A DNA stretch of 64,000 nt. Origin: Bacillota bacterium (GTDB lineage Bacteria; Bacillota; Clostridia; Lachnospirales; Lachnospiraceae). The translations under genes were made by a program, and so were the position numbers. Positions 27,782-36,962 of this stretch are shown piece after piece; the stretch's first letter is position 1; each line of letters begins with the position of its first letter. The DNA is taken from NCBI GenBank assembly GCA_023418475.1, contig JAEZZO010000072.1, forward strand, positions 62,001-126,000, given 5' to 3'. The notes under the pieces are model-generated. The model did not search any database. It saw only the letters and a program-made list of their open reading frames with translations, and was not told where the DNA came from.

Positions 27782-29280
27782 TCGCCCATTTCTTTTGAAG
27801 CATAAGTTAGAATGATCTCTTTGGTTGCTTCCGCTTTTGGGATATCACATACTAGCCTTCCGGAATTCATAACCAGTATTCGGTCACACATGCCAAGTAT
27901 CTCATCAATATCTGAGGATATGAATACAATGGAAGCGCCCTTTCTCAGCATATCAACCATGCAATTATAGATGTCTGTCTTGGAGGCGATATCCAGGCCT
28001 CTGGTAGGCTCATCCATAATATATATTCTCAGGTGGCTCATCATCCACCTGGCAACGGCCACTTTCTGCTGATTGCCGGCACTGTAGGAGGAGATACGGT
28101 CATTTGCAATACCGGGCTTGATACTAAGCTTTTCCACATAAGATGCGGACACTTCTTTCAGTATATGGGAATCGATTACCATATGCTGCACAAACCTTTT
28201 CAGGGAAGCGATGGATACGTTGCCCTGAAGATTAAGCGTTTCGAATATGGAACTGTTAATTCGGTCTTCGGGCAGCATGGCAATACCCGCCCGGATTGCA
28301 TCAAAGGGTTCACGAATATTGACAGGTTTTTCATCAACCTCAATTTGGCCTGTAGTAGGTCTTGTGACACCAAAAATACATTTTGCCAAGAGAGAGCGGC
28401 CTGAGCCAACAAGTCCGGTGACGCCGATAATCTCTCCTTTTTTTAAATCGAAATTGATATCTGCGAGTATTGGCTCAAAGGATAAGTTTTTTACGGAAAA
28501 AATAGTTTTGCCTGGGGTAAGAGAAAGCTTGGGATACTTTTTATTATATTCGGGCAAAGACATTAAGCGGATAATCTCTTTCTGTGTAATGTCTTTTACG
28601 CTTCGTGTCCCTACTAATCTGCCCTGGTGAATCACTGTGACACGATCCGCAACCTTCTGTATTTCGTCCAGAGAATGTGTGATATAGAGAATGGCTTTCT
28701 TGTCCGATTTCAATTGTGAAAGAATGTGGTATAAGATCGCCTTCTCCGCGGGTGAGAAAGTGGAAGAAGCTTCATCAAAAAATATTATTTTGGCATCGGA
28801 AATATAAGCCTTCATCATTTCAATCAGATGCTTTTGAGCAAAGCCCAGACTGCTAAGAGGAGTCTCCGGGTTAATATTAATATTTAATTCTGTAAATAAT
28901 TTCTTGCAATTATAGAACAGTTGATTGAAATCAATACTATGAAGTAAAGAGTTTTTATAGGGCATTTTATCAGCATAGACATTTTCGGCTACAGTTAAAT
29001 TGGGATAAAGCGTTATTTCCTGAAGAACACTGTGCATTCCAAGCTTCTTTGCTTCGTAAACAGAACTTGCGTTGATTTCTTGTCCATCTAAATAGATATG
29101 ACCACTGTCTTTCTTAAAAATACCGTTTATCACATTGATAATCATGGATTTCCCGGAACCGTTTTCTCCGATTAATGCATGAATTTCGCCGTAAAATAAG
29201 TCAAGATTAATCTCACGCAGTGAAAAATCTTCACTCATGTATTTGCTGATATCCTTTAGCAGCAATGCAGGTACGCTCAT
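27778..29280 (-). CDS. sugar ABC transporter ATP-binding protein (RbsA/MglA type), no partner permease
   Basis: A 500-residue tandem ATPase. The first half has Walker A GENGSGKS (38-45) and Walker B IIFFDEASS, but its signature is degenerate (SLGFAQKHLIEMM). The second half has the usual modified Walker A GLVGSGRS (near 290), signature SAGNQQKVAVARWMM and Walker B YIMDEPTRGLD. This is the CUT2 family used for monosaccharides. ATG 29280 has GGAGGT six bases upstream and is chosen over ATG 29307. It lies 29 bases after the DeoR gene, in one minus-strand operon with no binding protein or permease. A complete importer with its own ATPase (31742) lies across the divergent promoter. It may be an alternative ATPase, or a regulator in disguise. 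Confidence 0.88.
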   Translation of the reverse strand: MSVPALLLKDISKYMSEDFSLREINLDLFYGEIHALIGENGSGKSMIINVINGIFKKDSGHIYLDGQEINASSVYEAKKLGMHSVLQEITLYPNLTVAENVYADKMPYKNSLLHSIDFNQLFYNCKKLFTELNININPETPLSSLGFAQKHLIEMMKAYISDAKIIFFDEASSTFSPAEKAILYHILSQLKSDKKAILYITHSLDEIQKVADRVTVIHQGRLVGTRSVKDITQKEIIRLMSLPEYNKKYPKLSLTPGKTIFSVKNLSFEPILADINFDLKKGEIIGVTGLVGSGRSLLAKCIFGVTRPTTGQIEVDEKPVNIREPFDAIRAGIAMLPEDRINSSIFETLNLQGNVSIASLKRFVQHMVIDSHILKEVSASYVEKLSIKPGIANDRISSYSAGNQQKVAVARWMMSHLRIYIMDEPTRGLDIASKTDIYNCMVDMLRKGASIVFISSDIDEILGMCDRILVMNSGRLVCDIPKAEATKEIILTYASKEMGD

Positions 29281-29309
29281 GATGTGACCTCCGCCAGTAT
29301 TTAACACAA

Positions 29310-30092
29310 CTATACTTTCCCTTCAAAGGCATCTATTGATGTAAACAACTGAATATTACTGTTAAATATTATGTTCTTATAATAATCATTAATGCATGAA
29401 TTTGTGATAAGACAATCGGCTATCTGTGTGGCTTTGCCAACCCAGTAAAAAGAATTCTTTCCGAAAGCCTCTGCTGTTAGTAAAATAATCTTTTGACTAG
29501 CATTCGCAGCTGCTTCCTGTATAAGAGAAGCCATATCGATACTGGATACGGTCAAATTCAAATCATTTGTAATACCATCTATCTCGATGAAAAGCTTAGT
29601 GACAAAAAAGTGCTTGAGGTTGTTATTGGTTAAGGTTCCAAAGACGGCGTTGTATCGGAAATCGATATCACCGCCAAGTAATACCACCTTGATATTGTTG
29701 CTTCCGGAAAGCTCTGTAGCTATCGTAATATCATTTGTTAAAACAGTGATATTATTTTTTTGCTTTAATTTCCTGGCAATATGTAAATTAATGATACCAT
29801 TCGTTAGCATTATAATATCGCCATTATTAATTGTCTGTACTGCAATATCTGCAATTTCCTCATAATAGGTTGAAGAATTTCCCGGGGCAGCCAAAGAAAC
29901 CTCGTTCTCATCACTCCTTAGAACAGCACCCCCGTGCGTTCTGGTAAGAAAACCTTCTTCCTCTAATTTCTCAAGATCTCTTCGAATTGTTACCTCCGAG
30001 ACATTTAACATCGAGCTTAAGGTACTAACTTCAGCCTGATGATTTGTTGAAATATAATTTTTGATGATACGGATACGCTCAATCGCAAACAT
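29310..30092 (-). CDS. DeoR-family transcriptional regulator
   Basis: A 260-residue repressor type. The N-terminal helix-turn-helix reads MFAIERIRIIKNYISTNHQAE with LSSMLNVSEVTIRRDLEKLE and the family end THGGAVL. The C-terminal sugar-phosphate sensing domain has the expected DIIMLTNGIINLHIARKL and VVLLGGDIDFRYNAVFG. Its start (ATG 30092) follows AAGGA; an earlier ATG at 30122 lacks a ribosome site and the family begins at MFA. It lies divergent to the ChvE-type importer. Repeated AAACGATC / GAAACGAAA words in the shared gap are good operator candidates, so it probably represses the importer until a phosphorylated sugar accumulates. Confidence 0.92.
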   Translation of the reverse strand: MFAIERIRIIKNYISTNHQAEVSTLSSMLNVSEVTIRRDLEKLEEEGFLTRTHGGAVLRSDENEVSLAAPGNSSTYYEEIADIAVQTINNGDIIMLTNGIINLHIARKLKQKNNITVLTNDITIATELSGSNNIKVVLLGGDIDFRYNAVFGTLTNNNLKHFFVTKLFIEIDGITNDLNLTVSSIDMASLIQEAAANASQKIILLTAEAFGKNSFYWVGKATQIADCLITNSCINDYYKNIIFNSNIQLFTSIDAFEGKV

Positions 30093-30265
30093 GAACAACA
30101 CTTCCTTAACAGCAGAGATCACAGCTCTGATAAATTTATGGTTTATGCTAAAACTAACAATATAATTTTGGATTCAAAGTCATCCAGGATATAGATGTGG
30201 AATATGATTGCATCTTCTAATAAAAGTATAATCTATCAAAATTAAAAAAGCAATACTAAACAAAC

Positions 30266-30300
30266 AAAAACAAACAGAAACAAAACGATCTAAAACGAAC
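30266..30300. promoter_or_regulatory. DeoR operator candidate, distal cluster
   Basis: Direct A/C-rich words AAACAGAAACAAAACGATC and AAAACGAAC repeat with about ten-base phasing. DeoR-family operators are commonly CGAAA direct repeats. The eight-base word AAACGATC (30283-30290) recurs at 30443-30450. The 447-base divergent gap otherwise contains only the importer promoter and a proximal copy. Confidence 0.45.
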
Positions 30301-30393
30301 ATGATTAAAAGAAAGGTTAAAACCATATTATGCATAATATTGGGCATGTTGTATAACTGGAAAACAAAAACAGAAAAATTATTAGTAAATATA

Positions 30394-30422
30394 TTGACAT
30401 GAATAAAACAATATGATATTAT
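30394..30422 (+). promoter_or_regulatory. sigma-A promoter of the monosaccharide importer
   Basis: A consensus TTGACA (30394-30399), a 17-base spacer and TATTAT (30417-30422). This is the best -35/-10 pair in the window. The expected start near 30429 overlaps the proximal operator candidate. Confidence 0.75.
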
Positions 30423-30430
30423 TCAATCAC

Positions 30431-30450
30431 AGAAACGAAAGCAAACGATC
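30431..30450. promoter_or_regulatory. DeoR operator candidate at the importer start site
   Basis: AGAAACGAAAGCAAACGATC holds three CGA/GCA-AA direct words and the eight-base AAACGATC shared with 30283-30290. It overlaps the expected transcription start, an ideal place for repression. Confidence 0.5.
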
Positions 30451-30539
30451 ATATACGCAACAAGAATTTGTACGATTTGTTTGTTTTGATTTTCTGGGGG
30501 TGCACACATAATAATCTAATATATAAGGAGAGGTATTTT

Positions 30540-31607
30540 ATGAAGCTAAAGAAATGGATGGCATTAGGTTTAGCAAGTTTAATGGTATTTTCATTTACAG
30601 GCTGTGCGAAAAGCAGCGATAAAAAGATAGTTGGAGTTGCCATGCCGACGAAATCATCACAGCGTTGGATTCAAGATGGTGACAACATGAAAAAACAGTT
30701 AGAGGAAAAGGGGTACAAGGTTGACCTTCAATATGGAGAAGACAGCGTTGATAACCAGGTGGCTCAAATTGAGAATATGATATCCAAGGGAGCAAAGGTG
30801 TTAGTTGTTGCTTCTATCGATGGTGAGGCTCTTACTGATGTATTACAAAAGGCTGCTGATGCCGGAATAAAAGTAATTGCTTACGACAGACTTATCAAGA
30901 ATACGGAAAATGTATCCTACTATGCAACCTTTGATAATTTTAAGGTTGGTGTTTTACAGGCTACCACGATCGTGAAGGGTCTTGATCTTGAAAACCAGGC
31001 CGGACCATTTAACATTGAATTATTTGGCGGATCACCGGATGATAACAATGCCTACTTCTTCTACGACGGTGCGATGTCGGTGCTACAGCCATATATCGAC
31101 CAGGGCAAATTAGTTGTTAAGAGCGGACAGACAGGTATGGATAAGGTTTCCACACTCCGCTGGGATGGAGCGACAGCTCAGGCGAGAATGGATAATATCT
31201 TAAGTGCTTTTTACACCTCAGATAAAGTAAATGCAGTTTTATCACCCTATGATGGTATCTCCATCGGAGTTATCTCCTCCTTAAAGAGTATTGGTTATGG
31301 AACAGCAGATATGCCGATGCCGATCGTTTCCGGACAGGATGCAGAAATTCCGTCAGTAAAATCGATCATCGCAAACGAGCAATATTCCACCATCTTTAAA
31401 GATACCAGAGTACTTGCACAAAAATGTGTACAAATGGTTGATGCTGTATTTAACGGAACAGAACCGGAAGTTAACGATACAAAGACTTATGATAATGGAA
31501 AGAAGATCGTTCCAGCTTACCTTTGTGATCCGGTAGCAGTTGACAAGACAAATTATAAACAAACACTGATAGATTCCGGCTATTACAAGGAAGCGGATTT
31601 ACAGTAA
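30540..31607 (+). CDS. monosaccharide-binding lipoprotein (ChvE type)
   Basis: A 355-residue binding protein of the periplasmic-binding-protein type I fold. Lipobox FTGC (Cys22) ends the signal peptide. [20 protein letters not shown] and [20 protein letters not shown] match the multiple-sugar (ChvE/xylose-type) group. Members bind pyranose monosaccharides such as xylose, glucose, galactose or arabinose. The open frame extends back to 30468, but ATG 30540 after AGGAGAGG is clear. With the ATPase at 31742 and permease at 33280 it makes a full CUT2 importer. A terminator-like hairpin follows the gene. Confidence 0.92.
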   Translation: MKLKKWMALGLASLMVFSFTGCAKSSDKKIVGVAMPTKSSQRWIQDGDNMKKQLEEKGYKVDLQYGEDSVDNQVAQIENMISKGAKVLVVASIDGEALTDVLQKAADAGIKVIAYDRLIKNTENVSYYATFDNFKVGVLQATTIVKGLDLENQAGPFNIELFGGSPDDNNAYFFYDGAMSVLQPYIDQGKLVVKSGQTGMDKVSTLRWDGATAQARMDNILSAFYTSDKVNAVLSPYDGISIGVISSLKSIGYGTADMPMPIVSGQDAEIPSVKSIIANEQYSTIFKDTRVLAQKCVQMVDAVFNGTEPEVNDTKTYDNGKKIVPAYLCDPVAVDKTNYKQTLIDSGYYKEADLQ

Positions 31608-31655
31608 TTCGAAATAAATAATATAAGCAGTAAATCATGAAGTAACCTGTTATTC

Positions 31656-31726
31656 TGTGCAGGCTGTGAGCAGATACGTCAAATTGCATAGCATTTGCAT
31701 TCTGTAAAAGCCTGCACAATTTTTTA
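31656..31726 (+). terminator. leaky terminator or stabilising hairpin after the binding-protein gene
   Basis: TGTGCAGGCT (31656-31665) pairs perfectly with AGCCTGCACA (31709-31718) and is followed by ATTTTTT. The long loop and the downstream cotranscribed ATPase gene suggest partial termination, giving more binding protein than ATPase. Confidence 0.6.
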
Positions 31727-31741
31727 TAAGGAGACAAAACA

Positions 31742-33280
31742 ATGTCTGATTTTATATTGGAAATGAAGGGAATTACAAAAACATTTTCCAGTCTAAAAGC
31801 GCTGGATAATGTAAACCTGAAAGTTAAAAAAGGACAAATCCATGCACTGGTAGGAGAAAATGGAGCTGGTAAGTCTACCTTAATGAATGTACTGAGCGGT
31901 GTTTATCCGCATGGCTCTTATTCGGGCGAAATTCTATTCGACGGAATGGTATGCGGCTTCAAATCCATCAAGGACAGTGAGAAGAAGGGAATTGTAATTA
32001 TTCATCAGGAGCTTGCGCTGATACCCTACCTTTCCATAGCTGAGAATGTTTTTCTGGGAAATGAGCAGGCAAAGGGAGGTATCATTGACTGGGACAAAAC
32101 CTTGCATAATACGAAGAGTCTTTTGGAAAAAGTAAGATTAACGGAAAATCCGAATACGTTAATTAACAATATTGGTGTAGGAAAGCAGCAGCTTGTGGAA
32201 ATTGCCAAAGCGCTGGCTAAGGATGTTAAGCTATTAATTCTTGATGAGCCCACTGCAGCATTAAATGATGATGATAGTGAAAACTTGTTGAATTTATTAT
32301 TGGAACTAAAGAAGCATGGTGTTACTTCTATTATTATTTCTCACAAACTAAACGAAGTAAACCTGGTTGCTGATGAAATTACAGTAATTCGTGACGGGAA
32401 ATCAATACAGACCTTGACAAAGGGTAAGGACGAAATAACAGAAGATATTATTATTAAGGGTATGGTTGGACGTGATATGGAGAATCGTTACCCGCACAGA
32501 GAACCAAAAATAGGTGAAGTTGTGATGGAGGTTTCGGATTGGACCGTTCACCATCCGCAAAATGTAGACAGAGTTGTTATTAATCGAGTGAATTTTCATG
32601 TAAAACGGGGCGAAATCATTGGTTTTGCCGGACTTATGGGTGCAGGGCGAACAGAGCTTGCAATGAGTATCTTTGGAAAATCCTATGGAAAGAAAATTAC
32701 CGGCAGTTTAAAAATAAATAAGAAAGAAGTTCATCTGGATTCCGTTAGTAAAGCAATTGATAATGGTATTGCCTATGTAACAGAGGATAGAAAGAACTAT
32801 GGCCTGATCTTAATTGATAATATAAAAAATAATATTACTCTTTCTAACTTAAAGAAAATCAGCAGAAATTTTATTGTTAACCCTCAGGAAGAAATATTGG
32901 TTGGGGAAGAATTTCGTAAAAAATTTAACATCAAATCCTCCAGCATCTTGCATAAGACAGGTAATTTGAGTGGCGGAAATCAGCAGAAGGTTGTACTAAG
33001 TAAATGGATTTTTACAAATCCGGACATTCTAATACTGGATGAGCCGACCAGAGGAATTGATGTGGGTGCAAAGTATGAGATCTATACCATTATTAATCAA
33101 CTTGCACAGGAAGGAAAATCAATTATTATCATTTCTTCAGAAATGCCGGAATTACTTGGTATGTGCGATAGAATTTATGTTGTTAACGAGGGTGAGATTG
33201 CAGGTGAATTACCAAGAGGGGAAGCCTCGCAGGAAAGTATTATGAGATGCATTATGCACCATAACAAGGAGGTCAAATAA
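31742..33280 (+). CDS. monosaccharide ABC transporter ATP-binding protein (GguA/MmsA type)
   Basis: A 512-residue tandem ATPase energising the importer. First domain: Walker A GENGAGKS (38-45), signature [15 protein letters not shown] and Walker [12 protein letters not shown]. Second domain: family-typical degenerate loop GLMGAGRTE, signature [14 protein letters not shown] and Walker [16 protein letters not shown]. All key residues are intact, unlike the first half of the orphan ATPase at 27778. AAGGAG precedes the ATG, and its stop codon overlaps the permease start (TAATG), implying translational coupling. Confidence 0.94.
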   Translation: MSDFILEMKGITKTFSSLKALDNVNLKVKKGQIHALVGENGAGKSTLMNVLSGVYPHGSYSGEILFDGMVCGFKSIKDSEKKGIVIIHQELALIPYLSIAENVFLGNEQAKGGIIDWDKTLHNTKSLLEKVRLTENPNTLINNIGVGKQQLVEIAKALAKDVKLLILDEPTAALNDDDSENLLNLLLELKKHGVTSIIISHKLNEVNLVADEITVIRDGKSIQTLTKGKDEITEDIIIKGMVGRDMENRYPHREPKIGEVVMEVSDWTVHHPQNVDRVVINRVNFHVKRGEIIGFAGLMGAGRTELAMSIFGKSYGKKITGSLKINKKEVHLDSVSKAIDNGIAYVTEDRKNYGLILIDNIKNNITLSNLKKISRNFIVNPQEEILVGEEFRKKFNIKSSSILHKTGNLSGGNQQKVVLSKWIFTNPDILILDEPTRGIDVGAKYEIYTIINQLAQEGKSIIIISSEMPELLGMCDRIYVVNEGEIAGELPRGEASQESIMRCIMHHNKEVK

Positions 33281-34455
33281 TGTCTTTGGCAAATATAAAA
33301 TCAATTCTTAAAAATAATATTCGTGAGTATGCCATGGTTTTGGCTCTTGCAGTTATTTTGATCTTATTTCAGATTTTGACAGGCGGAGTAATCTTCATGC
33401 CGCTTAATATTACAAATATTATTCTTCAAAATAGTTATGTATTAATTCTGGCAGTAGGTATGCTGTTAGTTATATTAACTGGTGATGTGGATCTTTCCGT
33501 TGGTTCTGTTGCTGCGTTTATCGGATCAATTGCAGCAGTACTTATGGTAACTTACAAATTGCCTGTAATTGTGGCATTACCGATTTGTCTTGCAATCGGA
33601 GCACTTGTAGGAGCATGGCAGGGATTTTGGATCGCTTATGTAAGAATGCCGGCATTCATTGTTACACTTGCAGGTATGTTGGTATTTCGAGGCTTAACGA
33701 TGGTAATATTGAAGGGACAGACATTAGCACCCTTTGAAAAATCCTTCCAGGTCATTGCAAATGGTTTTTTGCCGGAGAGCTTAAAGCTTGGAAACTTAAA
33801 TTTGATTTCCATAGGCATTGGAATAATATTATCCCTGCTTTTTATCTATGCAGAAATAAAGGCACTTAAGAATAAGAAAAAATATAATTTTGAAGTATTA
33901 CCCTTCGGTTTTACAGTTGCAAAAATAGCGATCATTGTAGTCGTAATTAATCTGTTTACCTACAGCCTGGCAGCCTATAAGGGAATACCGCTTGTGCTTA
34001 TACTAATTGCCAGCTTAATCGCAATTTATACCTTTGTAACGCAGAAAACAATTTTAGGCCGCCATATCTACGCACTTGGCGGTAATGAAAAAGCAGCAAG
34101 ATTATCCGGTATAAAAATCAAACAGGTTAAATTCCTGGTATTTGTGAATATGGGTGTGCTTGCAGCACTTTCCGGACTGGTAGTTGCAGGACGTCTTAAT
34201 GCGGCAACACCCAAGGCTGGAACGAATTTTGAGCTGGATGCCATTGCTGCCTGCTTTATCGGAGGAGCTTCTGCTTCCGGAGGTATTGGTAAGATCATGG
34301 GCGCGATCATCGGAGCTTTGTTTATGGGTGTTCTTAACAATGGTATGTCGATACTTGGTATCGGCATTGACTGGCAGCAGGCAATTAAGGGTATGGTACT
34401 TCTGGCAGCAGTAGCCTTCGATGTTTATACAAAGTCAAAGTCCTCAGGACAATAA
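33280..34455 (+). CDS. monosaccharide ABC transporter permease (GguB/XylH type)
   Basis: A 391-residue CUT2 permease with about ten membrane helices. MLLVILTGDVDLSVGSVAAF is the family signature. The long form with the extra helix region (FAEIKALKNKKK-like loop near residue 200) is the XylH/GguB subtype. The C-terminal GASASGGIGKIMGAIIGAL and NNGMSILGIGIDWQQAIKG are conserved. Its start overlaps the ATPase stop by one base. It completes the ChvE/GguA/GguB-type importer. The stop is followed by the large palindrome at 34621. Confidence 0.94.
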   Translation: MSLANIKSILKNNIREYAMVLALAVILILFQILTGGVIFMPLNITNIILQNSYVLILAVGMLLVILTGDVDLSVGSVAAFIGSIAAVLMVTYKLPVIVALPICLAIGALVGAWQGFWIAYVRMPAFIVTLAGMLVFRGLTMVILKGQTLAPFEKSFQVIANGFLPESLKLGNLNLISIGIGIILSLLFIYAEIKALKNKKKYNFEVLPFGFTVAKIAIIVVVINLFTYSLAAYKGIPLVLILIASLIAIYTFVTQKTILGRHIYALGGNEKAARLSGIKIKQVKFLVFVNMGVLAALSGLVVAGRLNAATPKAGTNFELDAIAACFIGGASASGGIGKIMGAIIGALFMGVLNNGMSILGIGIDWQQAIKGMVLLAAVAFDVYTKSKSSGQ

Positions 34456-34620
34456 ACACTTAACACACTTTGCTTTATTTACGGAAATAGTATAATAAAC
34501 ACTTGAGTACATCTTTATAACAGGTATCACCTGATTATAGAGGTGTACTTTTATGTGAAGCATTACATTATTGATAATGCTGCCAATCTTATCAGATTAC
34601 TTCTGACCATATTGCATATA

Positions 34621-34902
34621 CTGTATATCCAGTAAGTGCTTACATTGTGAAACAGCTCACTGCCTATACAAATTCCATTGCTGCACATCCGGTAAATACT
34701 TTCGAAGCGGAGCCGCTCTCGCTTAGTTGCATTACGCAGTGGTACATAAGGTCCTAAAACACAGGACCTAAGTACGGGCGAATGCAAATACTCCTTTTTC
34801 GGAAGTACTTACCGGATGTGCAGCTCGGAATTTGCATGGGCAGTAAACTGTAACTGCAAGTGAATACAAATGCTTTTTCAGAAGCTCTTACCAGATGTAT
34901 AG
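34621..34902. repeat. 282-base palindrome, family D copy 1
   Basis: Nested inverted repeats share a centre near 34760. The inner stem is AGGTCCT/AGGACCT (34749-34755, 34763-34769). Middle arms share AAATTCC, GCTGCACATCCGGTAA and TTGCAT, and outer arms share CTGTATATCCAGTAAG versus its complement near 34882-34902. Related half-copies lie at 46556-46646 (inverted) and 59428-59500. It fills the centre of the 635-base gap before the carboxylesterase; no gene is seen in the gap. Confidence 0.75.
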
Positions 34903-35090
34903 ATAAGAATAAGGTTGGTCTGTAAATTGTACACTGTAAATATAGGGAAGTATTAAATAGATACAATATAAGATTATCCTATTGCTTCCTGTAGTAATAT
35001 GATAAAATGATGATAGGAAGTGCTTTGAAGAGAAGAGGTCTAGAGATTAGGTAACATCGAAACAGAAGATAAGGGAAAGGTGATATCAGA

Positions 35091-36425
35091 ATGGCAGCAA
35101 AAATTATTGTAACAGGTAAAGGGAAAATTGCAGGAGTTGAAAAGAAGGGTTATACGGTTTATAAAGGTATCCGATATGCAAAGCCTCCGATCGGAGAGCT
35201 ACGCTTTAGGGCACCTCAGGAGACTGATAGCTGGGAGGGGGTATATCAGGCGGACAAGTTTAGTACAATTTGCTATCAGATGGAACAGCAGGAAGGAAGC
35301 TTTTATACGAAGGAGTTCTTCTCCGATCCCTCCTATATGACACCTATGAGTGAGGATAGTCTGTTTTTGAACATCTGGGTTCCCGAGCATGCGCAAGGAG
35401 AAGCACTGCCGGTTGCTTTTTGGATACATGGCGGGGCTTTCTTCAATGGTTATGGACATGAGATGGAATTTGACGGAGAAGCTTTTTGCAGGAAGGGGGT
35501 TATTCTTGTAACAATTAATTATAGACTTGGTGCATTTGGATTTTTGGCTCATCCATGGTTAACGGCTGAGAGTAGGAATGGAAGCTCCGGTAATTATGGA
35601 ATACTGGATCAGATAGCAGCTTTAAACTGGGTGCACGAATACATCCCTGCTTTTGGCGGTGATCCGTCTAAAATAACGATATTTGGTCAATCAGCCGGCA
35701 GTATCAGCGCGCAGGTACTGGTATCCTCTAAGCTTACCGCCGGAAAGATCAAGGGAGCTATCCTGCAGAGTGGAGGAGGTTATAACAGTGGACTTGGCAG
35801 AGATAAGACCTTAGTGGAGGCAGAGCAGCTTGGAGAAGAGTTTGCAAAGCTGTGTGATGTAAAGTCTCTGGAGGAGCTTAGAGCGCTGCCGACAGAAATA
35901 ATTATGAATAAGGCGCAGGAGTTATTTGTCAATAGCATGAAGCTTGGTACGGAGGGGCTTCCCTTTACACCTGTGGTAGATGGCTATGTGTTAACAAAAG
36001 GATATACTGGTATTGTGGATGCGGGCCTGCATCAGGATATCCCTTATATGATTGGCTCTACAAAAAATGATATCGGTGTTACAGAGGAAATGCTCAAGAA
36101 AGGTATAAAATCCCAACTATATCAGGGATGTATTAACTGGAGTCTGAAACTTGTAGAACAAGGCAGACAACCGGCCTATGTATACTATTTTACAAGACAG
36201 CTTAAGGGGGATGAAGCCGGAGCTTTTCACTCTTCAGAACTATGGTACGAATTTGCTACACTGGGCAGAAGCTGGAGACCGAAAGAAGAGGCGGATGATA
36301 GGCTTTCTGAGGATATGGTTACTTATTGGACCAATTTCGTAAAGACAGGTAATCCGAACGAGCCGGGATTAGGTGAATGGAAGCCCTGTACAAAAGCAGA
36401 TCCGTTTGTGAAAGAATTCTATTAA
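35091..36425 (+). CDS. carboxylesterase type B
   Basis: A 444-residue serine esterase of the alpha/beta-hydrolase type B family. GIRYAKPPIGELRFRAP and the oxyanion motif WIHGGAFFNGYG (111-122) are typical. The nucleophile elbow GQSAGS has Ser201, EDSLFLNIWVP is conserved, and the likely catalytic His is in GAFHSSELWYEF. The protein is about 60 residues shorter than usual, apparently from a shortened helical cap around residues 310-350, where the acidic triad residue normally lies (GSTKNDIG). There is no signal peptide, so it is intracellular. The ribosome site AAAGGTGAT precedes the ATG. It stands alone between the importer and the small unit at 36441. Confidence 0.9.
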   Translation: MAAKIIVTGKGKIAGVEKKGYTVYKGIRYAKPPIGELRFRAPQETDSWEGVYQADKFSTICYQMEQQEGSFYTKEFFSDPSYMTPMSEDSLFLNIWVPEHAQGEALPVAFWIHGGAFFNGYGHEMEFDGEAFCRKGVILVTINYRLGAFGFLAHPWLTAESRNGSSGNYGILDQIAALNWVHEYIPAFGGDPSKITIFGQSAGSISAQVLVSSKLTAGKIKGAILQSGGGYNSGLGRDKTLVEAEQLGEEFAKLCDVKSLEELRALPTEIIMNKAQELFVNSMKLGTEGLPFTPVVDGYVLTKGYTGIVDAGLHQDIPYMIGSTKNDIGVTEEMLKKGIKSQLYQGCINWSLKLVEQGRQPAYVYYFTRQLKGDEAGAFHSSELWYEFATLGRSWRPKEEADDRLSEDMVTYWTNFVKTGNPNEPGLGEWKPCTKADPFVKEFY

Positions 36426-36440
36426 TATTTTAAAGTAAAC

Positions 36441-36469
36441 TTGAAATAGAGGATTATTGCGGTTATAAT
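36441..36469 (+). promoter_or_regulatory. strong sigma-A promoter of a small transcription unit
   Basis: TTGAAA (36441-36446), exactly 17 bases, then consensus TATAAT (36464-36469). It lies just 15 bases after the carboxylesterase stop, so it cannot serve that gene. The next terminator is only about 240 bases downstream. Confidence 0.7.
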
Positions 36470-36541
36470 AAGCAGGTATTAAAGAATAGATATTTACTAC
36501 GATCAATAGAGCGATACATAAGGCAAAGATGGAGAACAACG

Positions 36542-36667
36542 ATGCAGAAGGAAATTATGATTGTTTTGTGTAATTTAGGATTACAAGAATATCGCTTAAG
36601 AGGAATAGGGTTAAAGCCTTCCGAAATAACTTTGATCAATACAAAATCTCAACTGTTAATTCAATGA
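36542..36667 (+). CDS. candidate 41-residue small protein
   Basis: ATG 36542 is preceded by GGAG with seven bases of spacing and opens a 41-codon frame, MQKEIMIVLCNLGLQEYRL and onward to SQLLIQ, ending in TGA. It lies inside a unit bounded by the promoter 36441-36469 and the terminator 36675-36717. The peptide has a hydrophobic N-terminal half and an amphipathic, basic middle. I recognise no family. The whole transcript may instead act as a small RNA. Confidence 0.4.
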   Translation: MQKEIMIVLCNLGLQEYRLRGIGLKPSEITLINTKSQLLIQ

Positions 36668-36674
36668 ATGAATA

Positions 36675-36717
36675 AAATGCTGTTGCATAATTGATTTTAT
36701 GTGGCAGCATTTTTTTA
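36675..36717 (+). terminator. rho-independent terminator of the small unit
   Basis: AATGCTGTTGCATAA and TTATGTGGCAGCATT pair over 15 positions, three of them G-U pairs possible only in RNA, around a six-base loop and followed by seven T. It begins seven bases after the small ORF stop. Confidence 0.85.
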
Positions 36718-36718
36718 T

Positions 36719-36846
36719 TGTATAGGATAATTCGTCCTATGAAATAAAACCCTCTAGGGGGATGTGCAGCTGCGCGCGGAAAGAAACTGTGCATTTTAGA
36801 TTAGTAACCGCGAGAATATGCAGGGCACACATTTGTCCTACCCGGT
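36719..36846 (+). repeat. dispersed intergenic repeat, family A copy 2
   Basis: Starts at TATAGGATAATTCGTCCTAT immediately after the terminator T run, then follows the copy 1 order: AATAAAACCCTC, GGATGTGCAGCTGCGCGCGG, CTGTGCATTTTAGATTAG and CCGCGAGA. It ends 116 bases before the phosphofructokinase start. Confidence 0.75.
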
Positions 36847-36962
36847 GAGAATATGTTTTGATAGCGATTAGGAGGTATCCCTTATGAGAGCATTTTTATC
36901 TGTCTCGTGAATGTAACAGTAATATGGATATGAATTATCATAATGAATAACGGAGGAATAGG

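Noticed and set aside
34563..34966. two 70-74 residue minus-strand frames
   Set aside because: They are read through the palindrome 34621-34902; the symmetry itself creates the open frames.
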